Shown: piece after piece, positions 25,285-32,818 of the stretch
How positions within the stretch are numbered: position 1 is the stretch's first letter
Layout of the letters: each line of letters starts with the position of its first letter
Assembly: GCA_937996235.1 (NCBI GenBank)
Contig: CALKVK010000035.1
Location: 62,001-126,000 of the forward strand
Reading direction: 5' to 3'
Source of the DNA: an uncultured bacterium
GTDB taxonomy: Bacteria; Planctomycetota; JAJSAM01; JAJVHW01
Length of the DNA stretch: 64,000 nucleotides
The notes under the pieces: generated by a model
Databases searched by the model: none
What the model saw: only the letters and a program-made list of their open reading frames with translations
Told to the model about the DNA's origin: nothing
Made by a program: the position numbers and the translations under genes

Positions 25285-26202
25285 ATGCCGATCGTGTTCG
25301 GACAGGGCATGCGCCGGAGCGGCACGACGATCCTGTTCGACCTGATCTGGGGCGACGGGCGCTTCCGCTGCTGGTACGAGCCCCTGAACGACCTGCGCGT
25401 GCACCGCGGCGGCGGCTCGCGCGCGCGCGACATCGACTACTCGCAGTCCGGGCGGGAGCTCCGCGCCGAGCTCGCGGCGCGCTCGGGCGGGCGCCTCTCG
25501 CCCGAGGACTTCGCGTGGGGGGCGCCGGACCACCCCGAGCGCGAGCTGGAGCCGGGCTGGCCGCCGCACGTCCGCGACTACGTGCGCGCGATGGCCGAGA
25601 GCGCGCCCGACGTGTTCGTGAAGTTCACGCGCGCCTCGCACAAGGCCGCCGAGCTGGCCGCGATCCGTCCGGACGCATGGTTCGTGCACCTGGTACGCGA
25701 CCCGCGGGCCGTCGCGACGTCGCACGTGCTCCGCAACCACCCGAAGCACCGCGACCGGATCCTCGCGTCAGGCACGTTCTTCCAGGTGACGACCGACTTC
25801 GACCAGTGGCGCGCCGAGTCGATGGCGCGCATGCTCGTCGCGGCGCGCCCCGATCTCGCGGAGTACGCCGACGCCCCGGCCTACGTGCGCTGCCTGCTCC
25901 TCTGGCGCGAGCTCTACGTGCGCACGCGCGACGACGCGCGCCGTGCGTTCGGCGACCGCTACGTCGTCGTCTGGCACGACGACCTCTGCGACGCGCCGTG
26001 GGAGACGCTCTCGGCCCTCTACGCCGCGTGGGGCGGGCGCCCGCGGCTGCGCCAGCGGCTCTGGGCGCACCGGCACGTGGAGCCGGCGCGCGCGTGGCAC
26101 GCGCCGGCCGCGCCCGAGTGGGACGAGGCGCTCCGGCGCCTCGCGCTCACGCCCCTGATCGACGAGGCGCGCGCCGAGGCCGCGCGCGGCGCCCCCGCGT
26201 GA
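25285..26202 (+). CDS. Sulfotransferase-family protein
   Basis: The 305-residue protein opens with the PAPS-binding loop GQGMRRSGTTILFDLIW (6-22). It has the 3'-phosphate motif LVRDPRAVATSHVL around 135-148, the RDP-R signature of sulfotransferases. The start chosen is ATG 25285, preceded by GGAGGG 9 nt upstream; an in-frame ATG at 25234 would add 17 Arg-rich residues before the conserved strand. Its stop overlaps the GTG of the next glycosyltransferase, so the two act together. A glycan is the likely acceptor given that neighbour. Confidence 0.82.
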   Translation: MPIVFGQGMRRSGTTILFDLIWGDGRFRCWYEPLNDLRVHRGGGSRARDIDYSQSGRELRAELAARSGGRLSPEDFAWGAPDHPERELEPGWPPHVRDYVRAMAESAPDVFVKFTRASHKAAELAAIRPDAWFVHLVRDPRAVATSHVLRNHPKHRDRILASGTFFQVTTDFDQWRAESMARMLVAARPDLAEYADAPAYVRCLLLWRELYVRTRDDARRAFGDRYVVVWHDDLCDAPWETLSALYAAWGGRPRLRQRLWAHRHVEPARAWHAPAAPEWDEALRRLALTPLIDEARAEAARGAPA

Positions 26203-27284
26203 GGATCGGGCTGGTCTCGTTCTGGTTCACGCGCGGACAGGCGTTCGTGATGCGCGCCATCCGCGGCATCTACCGCGACGCGGGCCACGAGACCTTCGTG
26301 CTCGCGCGGCCCGACAAGCTGCAGAAGCGCTTCCGCGACGACGGGATCTGGGCCGAGGAGGGCGTCGAGGTCGCGAGCGACAACGCGATCCCGAAGGACG
26401 AGTACCTGGCGTGGGCGGCGCGCCACCGACTCGACGTCGTGCTCTGCTACCAGAACGAGCAGTTCGACGAGGTCGCGGCGCTGCGCGCCCGCGGCGTCGT
26501 CACGCTCGGCGCCTTCGTGTGGGAGAAGTTCGCGGCCGAGGACGTCGCGCGCGCCCGTGCCGCGTACGACGTCGTCTGGGCGCAGCACGCGGCCGAGCAC
26601 CGCCGCTACGGCGAGCTCGGGCTGCTCGCGCCGCGCGTGCGCTGGGGCTGCTGGCCCGAGCTCCTCGGCCGCGAGGTGCCGCGCCGGGCGCCCGACGCGC
26701 CCGTCGTGTTCCACTACCCCGCCGGGTACCTCGAGATCCGGCGCGCCATCGGGCCGACGGTGAAGGCGTTCGTGAAGGCGCGCGCGCCGAACGCGCGGCT
26801 CGTCGTCAAGTCCACGAAGCCGGTGCCGGACGACCAGCGCGTGCGCCACCCGCACGTGCGGTACGAGCACGGCGACGTCGAGCGCGAGGCGTATCTCGAG
26901 GACCTGCGCGCGAGCGACGTCGTGCTCTCGAACACGCGCTGGGAGGGTCTCGGACTGGTGCTGTACGAGGCCATCGCGATGGGACTCCCGATCGTGTGCC
27001 CCGACTTCCCGCCGATGAACGAGCACGTGCGCCACGGACACACGGGACTCGTGGTCCCGTGCTCGACGCGCGGGCGCGCGCCGTCGGGCATCCCCGCGGC
27101 CGACGCTCGGGTGCGCGACCTGGCGCGTGCGATCCGCACGCTCTCGGAGCGGCGCGTCGTCGAGCAGTACGGGGCGCGCACGCTCGAGATGCGCGACCAG
27201 GACTACGACTGGGAGCGCACGCGCGCCGACTTCCTGTGGCTGCTCGCGTACGGGGTCGGACGGCGTCAGTCGTCGAAGGCGTAG
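26199..27284 (+). CDS. Glycosyltransferase (GT4-like)
   Basis: The 361-residue protein has a two-Rossmann GT-B layout. The N-terminal part starts MRIGLVSFWFTRGQAFVMRAI. The C-terminal part has the donor-binding segment SNTRWEGLGLVLYEAIAMGLPIV split over about 245-267, equivalent to the E-x7-E motif of GT4 enzymes. The GTG at 26199 overlaps the sulfotransferase stop by 4 nt. The 3' end overlaps the convergent sulfotransferase at 27266 by 19 nt. Donor and acceptor sugars are unknown. Confidence 0.8.
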   Translation: MRIGLVSFWFTRGQAFVMRAIRGIYRDAGHETFVLARPDKLQKRFRDDGIWAEEGVEVASDNAIPKDEYLAWAARHRLDVVLCYQNEQFDEVAALRARGVVTLGAFVWEKFAAEDVARARAAYDVVWAQHAAEHRRYGELGLLAPRVRWGCWPELLGREVPRRAPDAPVVFHYPAGYLEIRRAIGPTVKAFVKARAPNARLVVKSTKPVPDDQRVRHPHVRYEHGDVEREAYLEDLRASDVVLSNTRWEGLGLVLYEAIAMGLPIVCPDFPPMNEHVRHGHTGLVVPCSTRGRAPSGIPAADARVRDLARAIRTLSERRVVEQYGARTLEMRDQDYDWERTRADFLWLLAYGVGRRQSSKA

Positions 27285-28111
27285 CCCGCGAGGAACGCGT
27301 GGCGCGCCGCGCGCGCGGCGATCGAGTCGACGAGCCCGCGCGGCCACGTGATCTCGTCGCGGCTGCGGCGCGGCGCCGGCCGCACGACCGACGCGCAGGC
27401 GGCGAGCCAGTCCTCCGGCGCGTCGAGTCCGAGGAACGCCGCGAGACGCGCGAGCGTGGCGCGCGGGTCGGCGACGAGGTGCTCGTGGCGCACGTCGAGC
27501 AGCGCACGTTCACCGACGCGTTCGCGCAGCGCGGCGACGCGCTCGACGAGCGCGAAGTGGCGGTCCGCGAGCAGCGCCGCGTCGGTGGCGGGCTTGCGCC
27601 GGATGCGCGTCGCGACGTTGTCCCAGGGGTTGCGCACCACGTGCACGTAGCGCAGCGGCACGCCCATCGTCGCCGCGAGCCGGTCGGCGAGCGACGGGTC
27701 GTCGCCGAGCCGCCGCACTGAGCGCCCGCCCTTCTTGTCGCCGAGGATGCGCAGCTCCGCGCAGCGCCCCTGCCACTGCCCGGCGACGTCGTACGCGTAG
27801 TCCGTCCACGCGCGGCCGGCGGCAGCGAAGCGACGCGCGTTGCCGAGCACGAGCCGCGCGAGCTCGTCCTTCGAGAAGCCCTCGCCGACGAACGCGAGGA
27901 CGTCGAGCTCGTGCGCGAGGAGCGTGTGGCGGTGCGCGTCGAGCAGCGCGCCGACCAGGCTGTGGCCGCTGCGCGGGTAGCCGACGAACAGGCAGAACGA
28001 GCGCAGCGCGGAGAGATCCACGGCCGCCTCGCGCGCGACCTCGGCCCGCAGCCGCGCGAACTCCTCGGGCGTGCGGTCCTGCGCGCCGACCCAGACGCGA
28101 TCGACGTCCAT
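27266..28111 (-). CDS. Sulfotransferase-family protein
   Basis: The 281-residue protein has the 5'-phosphosulfate loop FVGYPRSGHSLVGALLD (42-58) and the 3'-phosphate motif VHVVRNPWDNVATRIRR around 156-172. The Tyr-Pro-Arg-Ser-Gly-His form of the loop is common in sulfotransferases acting on surface glycans or small molecules. The ATG at 28111 is set by a TAGCAT box 6 nt upstream. It forms a pair with the next sulfotransferase on the same strand, but each seems to have its own start region. Confidence 0.82.
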   Translation of the reverse strand: MDVDRVWVGAQDRTPEEFARLRAEVAREAAVDLSALRSFCLFVGYPRSGHSLVGALLDAHRHTLLAHELDVLAFVGEGFSKDELARLVLGNARRFAAAGRAWTDYAYDVAGQWQGRCAELRILGDKKGGRSVRRLGDDPSLADRLAATMGVPLRYVHVVRNPWDNVATRIRRKPATDAALLADRHFALVERVAALRERVGERALLDVRHEHLVADPRATLARLAAFLGLDAPEDWLAACASVVRPAPRRSRDEITWPRGLVDSIAARAARHAFLAGYAFDD

Positions 28112-28117
28112 GTGCGG

Positions 28118-28123
28118 ATGCTA
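28118..28123 (-). promoter_or_regulatory. -10 box for leaderless sulfotransferase gene
   Basis: On the minus strand TAGCAT ends 6 nt before the ATG at 28111. Confidence 0.6.
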
Positions 28124-28149
28124 CGCAGCGGCGCGCACGCGGCGCGGCG

Positions 28150-29001
28150 CTATCGCGGCGTCGCCGCGCGGTCCCAGTCCCACTCCTCGCCGAGGAGCTC
28201 CCACAGGCGCCGGTCGTGCGGCTCGAAGTACGCGCGGAGCCGTGCGCGCAGAGCGTCGGACACGTCGGCCGACGCGACGGACGCGTTCAGGCGGCGCTCC
28301 GCACGGACCGGCGCCGACGGCAGCCCGAGCCAGGCGAACACGCGATCGCACGTCGCCTGCGGGTCGGCGTACAGATCGGCGGAGTGCAGCACGAGCGTCC
28401 GCTCGCGCGGGTGGTGCGCCCACAGGCGCTCGAGCTGCTCCGCGTAGCGGCCCCGCGCGATCAGGCCGCGCGGCGTGCGCTCGCCGAGCGGCCCCGGCCG
28501 TCCCTCCTCGGACGCGAGCTCGTGCTCGATCTCGACGTCGAAGGGCGCGAAGCGGTTCGCGCCCTTCTCGTGCAAGAGGCGCCAGTTGGAGATCGCGCGC
28601 TCCACGGGGTCGCGCAGCACGGCGACGAGCCGCGCCTGCGGCAGCAGCGCGGCGAGACGCGGCGCCGCCTCGGGCCGGAACATGTAGGCGGGCGTGGACT
28701 CGAACGCGATGCGCGGCAGCGCGGCGTCCGCGAGCGACGCGGCGAACGGGAAGTGCGCGCGGTACCAGGACGCACCGCGCGCGTGACGTGCGTCGTCGTC
28801 GAAGTAGTGGACCTCCTTGCGGATGGCGGGGACGAGCTGCGGGTGGCGCGCGAGGTGGCCGTGCAGCGAGGTCGTGCCGGCGCGCTGCGCGCCCACGACG
28901 ACGAGTCCGGGCAGCGCGCGCCGCGCAGCCGTGAGACGGCGCCACGCGTGCGGGTCGCGGCCGTCGTCGGATCTGCGGCCGCGACGGTCCGGATCGCCCA
29001 T
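28150..29001 (-). CDS. Sulfotransferase, heparan/NDST-like
   Basis: The 283-residue protein matches the sulfotransferase-1 type seen in NDST and bacterial homologues. It has VVVGAQRAGTTSLHGHLARHP (34-54, PAPS loop), a K-E-VHYFD motif near 63-68, and LVAVLRDPVERAISNW (3'-phosphate site, about 124-139). It also has the late tripartite ERTLVLHSADLYADP. The KEVHYF segment is typical of carbohydrate N- or O-sulfotransferases, so a glycan acceptor is likely. It sits in the 25-29 kb sulfotransferase/glycosyltransferase group. Confidence 0.85.
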   Translation of the reverse strand: MGDPDRRGRRSDDGRDPHAWRRLTAARRALPGLVVVGAQRAGTTSLHGHLARHPQLVPAIRKEVHYFDDDARHARGASWYRAHFPFAASLADAALPRIAFESTPAYMFRPEAAPRLAALLPQARLVAVLRDPVERAISNWRLLHEKGANRFAPFDVEIEHELASEEGRPGPLGERTPRGLIARGRYAEQLERLWAHHPRERTLVLHSADLYADPQATCDRVFAWLGLPSAPVRAERRLNASVASADVSDALRARLRAYFEPHDRRLWELLGEEWDWDRAATPR

Positions 29002-29166
29002 GGCGCGTCATCTTCGACCGCGTGCAGGTGCCGTGAAGCGAATTCGCCGGTGTCGCGGGGCGGCGCGGCGCATCGGGGGTAGCCTGCCAGCCCCTCCGAT
29101 GCACGCGACGCCCCACCGCAGCCCAGCCGCGCCCCGCGACGACGCGCGCACCGTGCGGACGGCGCC

Positions 29167-29868
29167 GTGACGGAGCCCATGGACGCGTTCGGCACGCACA
29201 CGCCGGAACCCGCTCCACGTGACGGGGACGCGCCGCCGCGCCCGCTGTTCGCGCCGGGCGTTCTCAAGGGCCTCGTCTCGCACCTCGGGTGGCTCCCGCT
29301 CGCCGCATACGTGATCTCGCGCACCTCGGCAGGAACGACGCAGCCGTCGACGCCGTCCGGCTTCGGACTCGCGCACGTCGCCCGCTCGCTGACGCGCACG
29401 TACCCGCCCGACGCCGCGGAGCGCGCGGTCTGGTACGCGCTGCCCGGACTCGCGACGCTCGCGCTGACCGTCGTCCGCGACCGCGCCGTGCGCGAGGCGT
29501 CGCACGCGCGCGACACCGTCGCGCGGCTCGCGGCCGTCGCGACCGTCGCGCCGCTGGTGTGGACGGCGTGGGACCGCTGGCTCGCGCGCGCCGGGCACGC
29601 ACGCTCGTGGGCGCACGGGTTCCCGTCGATCCCGGCGCCGCCGCCGTCGTCGCGCGCCCCGGCGATCGCGCACATCGCGACGTTCGTCGTCGGCCACGTC
29701 GGCGCCGTGCTCCCGGAGCTCTCGGTCGCCCTGCTCGCGGCGCTCGTGTTCCTGCGCGCACCGGGCTCGTTCCTCGCGCGGCCGCGGGTCCAGACGACGC
29801 TCCGCGCCGCCGGCTGGGTGCACGGGCTGATCTCGTTCTACGTCGCCTTCGACGCCCTCGTGCGCTAA
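29167..29868 (+). CDS. Unrecognised membrane protein
   Basis: The 233-residue protein has hydrophobic segments near 42-55, 95-106, 118-130, 170-195 and 213-230, so it is probably integral to a membrane. No family motif is recognised. The start is GTG 29167, or ATG 29179 four codons later. A 23-codon ORF at 29099-29170, preceded by TAGCCT at 29080-29085, ends in a GTGA overlap with the GTG start and may be a leader peptide. The gene ends in the rare stop TAA, directly abutting an inverted-repeat-bounded block. Confidence 0.55.
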   Translation: MTEPMDAFGTHTPEPAPRDGDAPPRPLFAPGVLKGLVSHLGWLPLAAYVISRTSAGTTQPSTPSGFGLAHVARSLTRTYPPDAAERAVWYALPGLATLALTVVRDRAVREASHARDTVARLAAVATVAPLVWTAWDRWLARAGHARSWAHGFPSIPAPPPSSRAPAIAHIATFVVGHVGAVLPELSVALLAALVFLRAPGSFLARPRVQTTLRAAGWVHGLISFYVAFDALVR

Positions 29869-30192
29869 CCCGCAGCGTTCACCAGTTCCCGCGGCGAGTG
29901 CCGCTGTGACGCAGGCGCTTCGAGGGCTGCGGCCGTGGCGCCTGCGCTCCCGCTTCGCGACAGTCCGCCCCGGCCGAGCCGGAGGCGCGAGCTCAAGAGT
30001 GCGAGCCTCCGCGGCTCCGCCGCGGGAGCAGCCGCCAGTGGCGGCTGCGATCGGCGAGCACGCGAGCGCTCGACGCGGTCGAGCGCGAGGGGCGCGACGA
30101 AGTCGGGGTTGAACACCCCGTTCGAGGAGCGCCGACGCAGAGATCGCGACTCCGGCGACGCGCCGGGCGCGCGACCTGGTGAACGATGCGGG
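29869..30192. repeat. 324-bp hairpin-dense block bounded by inverted repeats
   Basis: CCCGCAGCGTTCACCAG (29869-29885) and CTGGTGAACGATGCGGG (30176-30192) are inverted copies, 16 of 17 matching, and match 22 of 25 when extended inward. Inside lie perfect hairpins: GCAGCCGCCA/TGGCGGCTGC (30028-30048), GCGCTCGAC/GTCGAGCGC (30066-30086), and GCAGGCGC/GCGCCTGC (29911-29945). No credible gene is present. It could be a non-autonomous mobile element or a structured repeat. No target duplication is evident. Confidence 0.5.
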
Positions 30193-30231
30193 CCAGCCGC
30201 GAAGTCCTCGTCCACGCCGCGGGCACGCGGT

Positions 30232-30237
30232 TGCAAT
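30232..30237 (+). promoter_or_regulatory. -10-like box for CREST-type membrane protein gene
   Basis: TGCAAT ends 6 nt before the GTG at 30244. It is weaker than most because the second base is not A. Confidence 0.35.
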
Positions 30238-30243
30238 GGGCGC

Positions 30244-31032
30244 GTGGACGCCGCACGCCCCGCCGCTGCCGCCGACCGCCGCGACCTGCGGCTCCTCGCG
30301 GCGTTCGTCGGGCTCGCGACGCTCGGTCTCTGGCTGTGGGGGCCGATCGCGCAGTCGCAGGCGTACCACCGCTTCGCCGACACGCGCGCGCTGTTCGGCG
30401 TCGCGAACGGCGCCGACGTGCTCTCGAACGCGGCCTTCGCGCTCGTCGGCGCGGCCGGACTCTGGACGCTCGCGCGCGGCCGCGCCGTGCTGCGCTCGAC
30501 GTGGGAGAGCGCCGCGTGGATCTGCGTGTTCACCGGCGTGCTCGCGACCGCGGTCGGCTCGGCCTGGTACCACGCCGCGCCCGACGACGCCGGACTCGCG
30601 TGGGACCGCCTGCCGATGACCGTCGTCTTCACCGCGTTCCTCGCCGTGCAGCTCGGCGAGCGCGTCGCGCCGCGGCTCGGCCGCGCGGCGCTCGTGCCGC
30701 TGGTGCTCGCCGGCGCGGGCAGCGTCGTGCTGTGGCGGACGACCGGCGACCTGCGCGCGTACGCGGCCGTCCAGTTCGTGCCGCTGCCCGTGCTCGCCTA
30801 CCTGCTCGTCCGGCGCCGCGGGTGCTACGACCGCACGGCCGACGTCGTCTGGGTGCTCGCGTGGTACGCGGCAGCGAAGGCGCTCGAGGCGCTCGACGTC
30901 GTCGTGTGGGAGCTCGGCCTCGGCGTCAGCGGCCACACGCTCAAGCACCTCGCCGCAGCGTGCGGCGCCGCGTGCCTCGTCGTGCACGTCCGGCGGCGGC
31001 GCGAGATTCCGGGCGCGGCGACGATCGGGTGA
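30244..31032 (+). CDS. CREST/alkaline-ceramidase-like membrane protein
   Basis: The 262-residue protein has about seven hydrophobic spans and the hallmark motifs of the CREST superfamily (alkaline ceramidase, PAQR, Per1). YHRFADTRALFGVANGADV is near residues 40-58, then AWYHAAPDD with its histidine, DRLPMT, and a late GHTLKHL. These His/Asp/Ser positions form the metal-dependent amide-hydrolase site of the family. The start is GTG 30244. The frame is open far upstream through the repeat block but has no family similarity there. Substrate is unknown. Confidence 0.75.
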   Translation: MDAARPAAAADRRDLRLLAAFVGLATLGLWLWGPIAQSQAYHRFADTRALFGVANGADVLSNAAFALVGAAGLWTLARGRAVLRSTWESAAWICVFTGVLATAVGSAWYHAAPDDAGLAWDRLPMTVVFTAFLAVQLGERVAPRLGRAALVPLVLAGAGSVVLWRTTGDLRAYAAVQFVPLPVLAYLLVRRRGCYDRTADVVWVLAWYAAAKALEALDVVVWELGLGVSGHTLKHLAAACGAACLVVHVRRRREIPGAATIG

Positions 31033-31034
31033 GG

Positions 31035-31388
31035 ATGCGGAGCATGCTCCCCCGGCGACTGCTGCCTGCGACGCTGCTCGCCCTGGTGCTCGCCGCGTGC
31101 GGGACCACCGGCGGCGCCCGCGACGCGCTCTTCGCGACGCCGGGCGCGCCCGCGGGCGCGGCGGTCGTCACGTTCCGCGTGGACGACGTCTCCGGGCCGC
31201 GTCTCGTCGTCACCGACACGCACCTCGTGCGCCTGCGCCAGGTCCCGGGTGTGCTCGCCGTGCGGCGCGGCTTCGGCTCGAACGAGGTGCTCGTGCTGGT
31301 CGAGCCGGGGAGCGACGCGGGCGCCCACCTCCACGAGGCCTTCGGGCCGCGCGCCGTGCTGCACGTCGAAGACGTCGCGACGCGCTGA
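31035..31388 (+). CDS. Small predicted lipoprotein
   Basis: The 117-residue protein has a basic start (MRSMLPRRL), a hydrophobic stretch and a lipobox ending LVLAAC with Cys near residue 20, so it is probably a lipid-anchored periplasmic protein. The mature part is a small alpha/beta domain with VVTFRVDDV and VLVLVEPGS strands, unrecognised. It starts 2 nt after the stop of the CREST-like gene, so the two form an operon. A second Met at 31044 is a possible start. Confidence 0.65.
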   Translation: MRSMLPRRLLPATLLALVLAACGTTGGARDALFATPGAPAGAAVVTFRVDDVSGPRLVVTDTHLVRLRQVPGVLAVRRGFGSNEVLVLVEPGSDAGAHLHEAFGPRAVLHVEDVATR

Positions 31389-31406
31389 CGCGTGCGGCCG
31401 GTGGTC

Positions 31407-31826
31407 CTACGGCGCTCCGCCGGCGCCGCCCCGCAGCATCAGCCGCAGGTCGTGCACGTCGTCGGTGAAGCCGAGGCGCTCGTAGAACGGCACCAGATCG
31501 GGCAGGCAGTAGAGCGCGACCGACTCGACGCCCGCCAGCCGCGGGTGCGCGAGCAGGGCGTCCATCACCTGGCGCCCGAGCGCGCGTCCGTGCAGACCGG
31601 GATCGACGATCACGTCGTAGACGACGGCGCGGAACACGCCGTCGGTGATCGCCCGCGCGAACGCGACGAGTCGCCCTGCGTCGTCCACCAGGCCGACCAC
31701 GGCGGCGCTCCCCGCGAGCATGCGTACGACGTCGTCGCGGCGCCGCGCACGGGCCCACCACGCCGCGGCGTAGAGGGCGAGCAGGCCGTCCACGTGCGCG
31801 CCCTCGATCGAGTGGACGACGCGCAC
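31407..31826 (-). CDS. GNAT-family N-acetyltransferase
   Basis: The 139-residue protein is a single GNAT domain: VVGLVDDAGRLVAFARAITDG (beta strands 2-3), YDVIVDPGLHGRALGRQVMDALL (motif A acetyl-CoA loop, with H-G-R-x-L-G-R in place of Q/RxxGxG/A), and late PFYERLGF (motif B). The GTG start is 5 nt downstream of the FAD-subunit stop, so it is probably the last gene of the molybdenum hydroxylase operon. The substrate is unknown. Confidence 0.85.
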   Translation of the reverse strand: MRVVHSIEGAHVDGLLALYAAAWWARARRRDDVVRMLAGSAAVVGLVDDAGRLVAFARAITDGVFRAVVYDVIVDPGLHGRALGRQVMDALLAHPRLAGVESVALYCLPDLVPFYERLGFTDDVHDLRLMLRGGAGGAP

Positions 31827-31831
31827 GCGAC

Positions 31832-32818
31832 TCAGGCGGCCGTCGCGTCGCCGCGGATCTCGCGCAGCGCGCGTGCGGTCATCACGCCGACCATCTGCTT
31901 GCGGTACGACGGCGGCAGCAGCGTGGCGCGCACCGGCGAGACGGCGCGCGTCATGTCGTTGGCGATCGCGTCGATCGTCGCGTCGTCGAGGGTGCGCCCG
32001 ACGTAGCCGCGCGCGAGGTCCTCCATCCACAGCGGGATCGAGGCGACGGCGTTCGCGACGAGGTGCAGCTCCTCGATGCGGTCGCCGTCGAGCCGCGCCG
32101 CGGCGGCCACGGCGAGCTCCGGGAAGTCCCACGCCTCGCGCACGCGGAACTTCTGGTACGAGGCGCGCAGCGTGCGCGCGTCGGCCGGCAGGTCGAGCGA
32201 GACGAGGATCTCGTCCTTCGCCTTGACGTTGCGGCGGATGCCGTCGAGCGCGAAGAACGCGGACAGCGGCAGCACGCGCTCGCCCTGCGGCCCGGCGAGC
32301 CGCACCGTGGCGCCGTAGACCATGAACACCGGCGCGAGGTCGCCCGAGTAGTTCGCGTAGCAGCGGTCGGTCGAGCCCTTCACCACGCGGCACTCGGGGC
32401 CGTCGGCCTTCAGGCAGTGGCCGAGTGCGGCGCGCGCGAACTGCGTCTGGTTGAGCCAGATGCAGCGCGTGTCCACGAGCACGTTGCCCGCGAGCGTGCC
32501 CGTCTGCCGGATCAGCGGCGACGCGAGACGCGCGAGCGTGCGGCGGAACGCGGGGAAGTCCTGCAGGAAGTCCTCGTCGCCCTCCAGCTCGGCGAGCGTC
32601 ACGCCGCCCCCGACGCTCCCGTTCGTGCGCGCGCGCAGCTCCGCGATGTGGCGCAGGCTGATCACCGTGGGCTGCACGTTGATGCCCCACTTGTAGTTGC
32701 ACAGCAGGTCCGTGCCGCCGCCGAGGAAGTCGAAGCGGCCGCGCGCGGCGCGCGCGGCGGCGACGGCCTCGGGGACGCTGCGCGGCCGCAGCAGCTCGAA
32801 CTCGGGGAGGATCATCAT
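31832..32818 (-). CDS. Molybdenum hydroxylase FAD subunit with extra four-Cys loop (4-hydroxybenzoyl-CoA reductase beta-like)
   Basis: The 328-residue protein is the medium FAD-binding subunit of a xanthine-dehydrogenase-family enzyme. It shows FLGGGTDLL (31-39) and TLAGNVLVDTR (108-118). Inserted after this is a loop with C119, C135, C143 and C153 (spacing 16-8-10). Such a loop binds an additional [4Fe-4S] cluster in 4-hydroxybenzoyl-CoA reductase and is absent from ordinary xanthine dehydrogenases. Its ATG overlaps the stop of the large subunit (ATGA), so the operon order is Fe-S, Mo, FAD, GNAT. Confidence 0.85.
   Translation of the reverse strand: MMILPEFELLRPRSVPEAVAAARAARGRFDFLGGGTDLLCNYKWGINVQPTVISLRHIAELRARTNGSVGGGVTLAELEGDEDFLQDFPAFRRTLARLASPLIRQTGTLAGNVLVDTRCIWLNQTQFARAALGHCLKADGPECRVVKGSTDRCYANYSGDLAPVFMVYGATVRLAGPQGERVLPLSAFFALDGIRRNVKAKDEILVSLDLPADARTLRASYQKFRVREAWDFPELAVAAAARLDGDRIEELHLVANAVASIPLWMEDLARGYVGRTLDDATIDAIANDMTRAVSPVRATLLPPSYRKQMVGVMTARALREIRGDATAA

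Noticed and set aside
29860..30120. Integron attC site, because GTTGAAC near 30107 fits the GTTRRRY core
   Set aside because: No matching RYYYAAC partner at the correct distance and no integrase or cassette array nearby.
29935..30243. N-terminal extension of the CREST-type protein through the repeat block
   Set aside because: The extra 103 residues are Arg/Ala/Gly-rich with no family similarity. GTG 30244 fits the family start and has a box 6 nt upstream.
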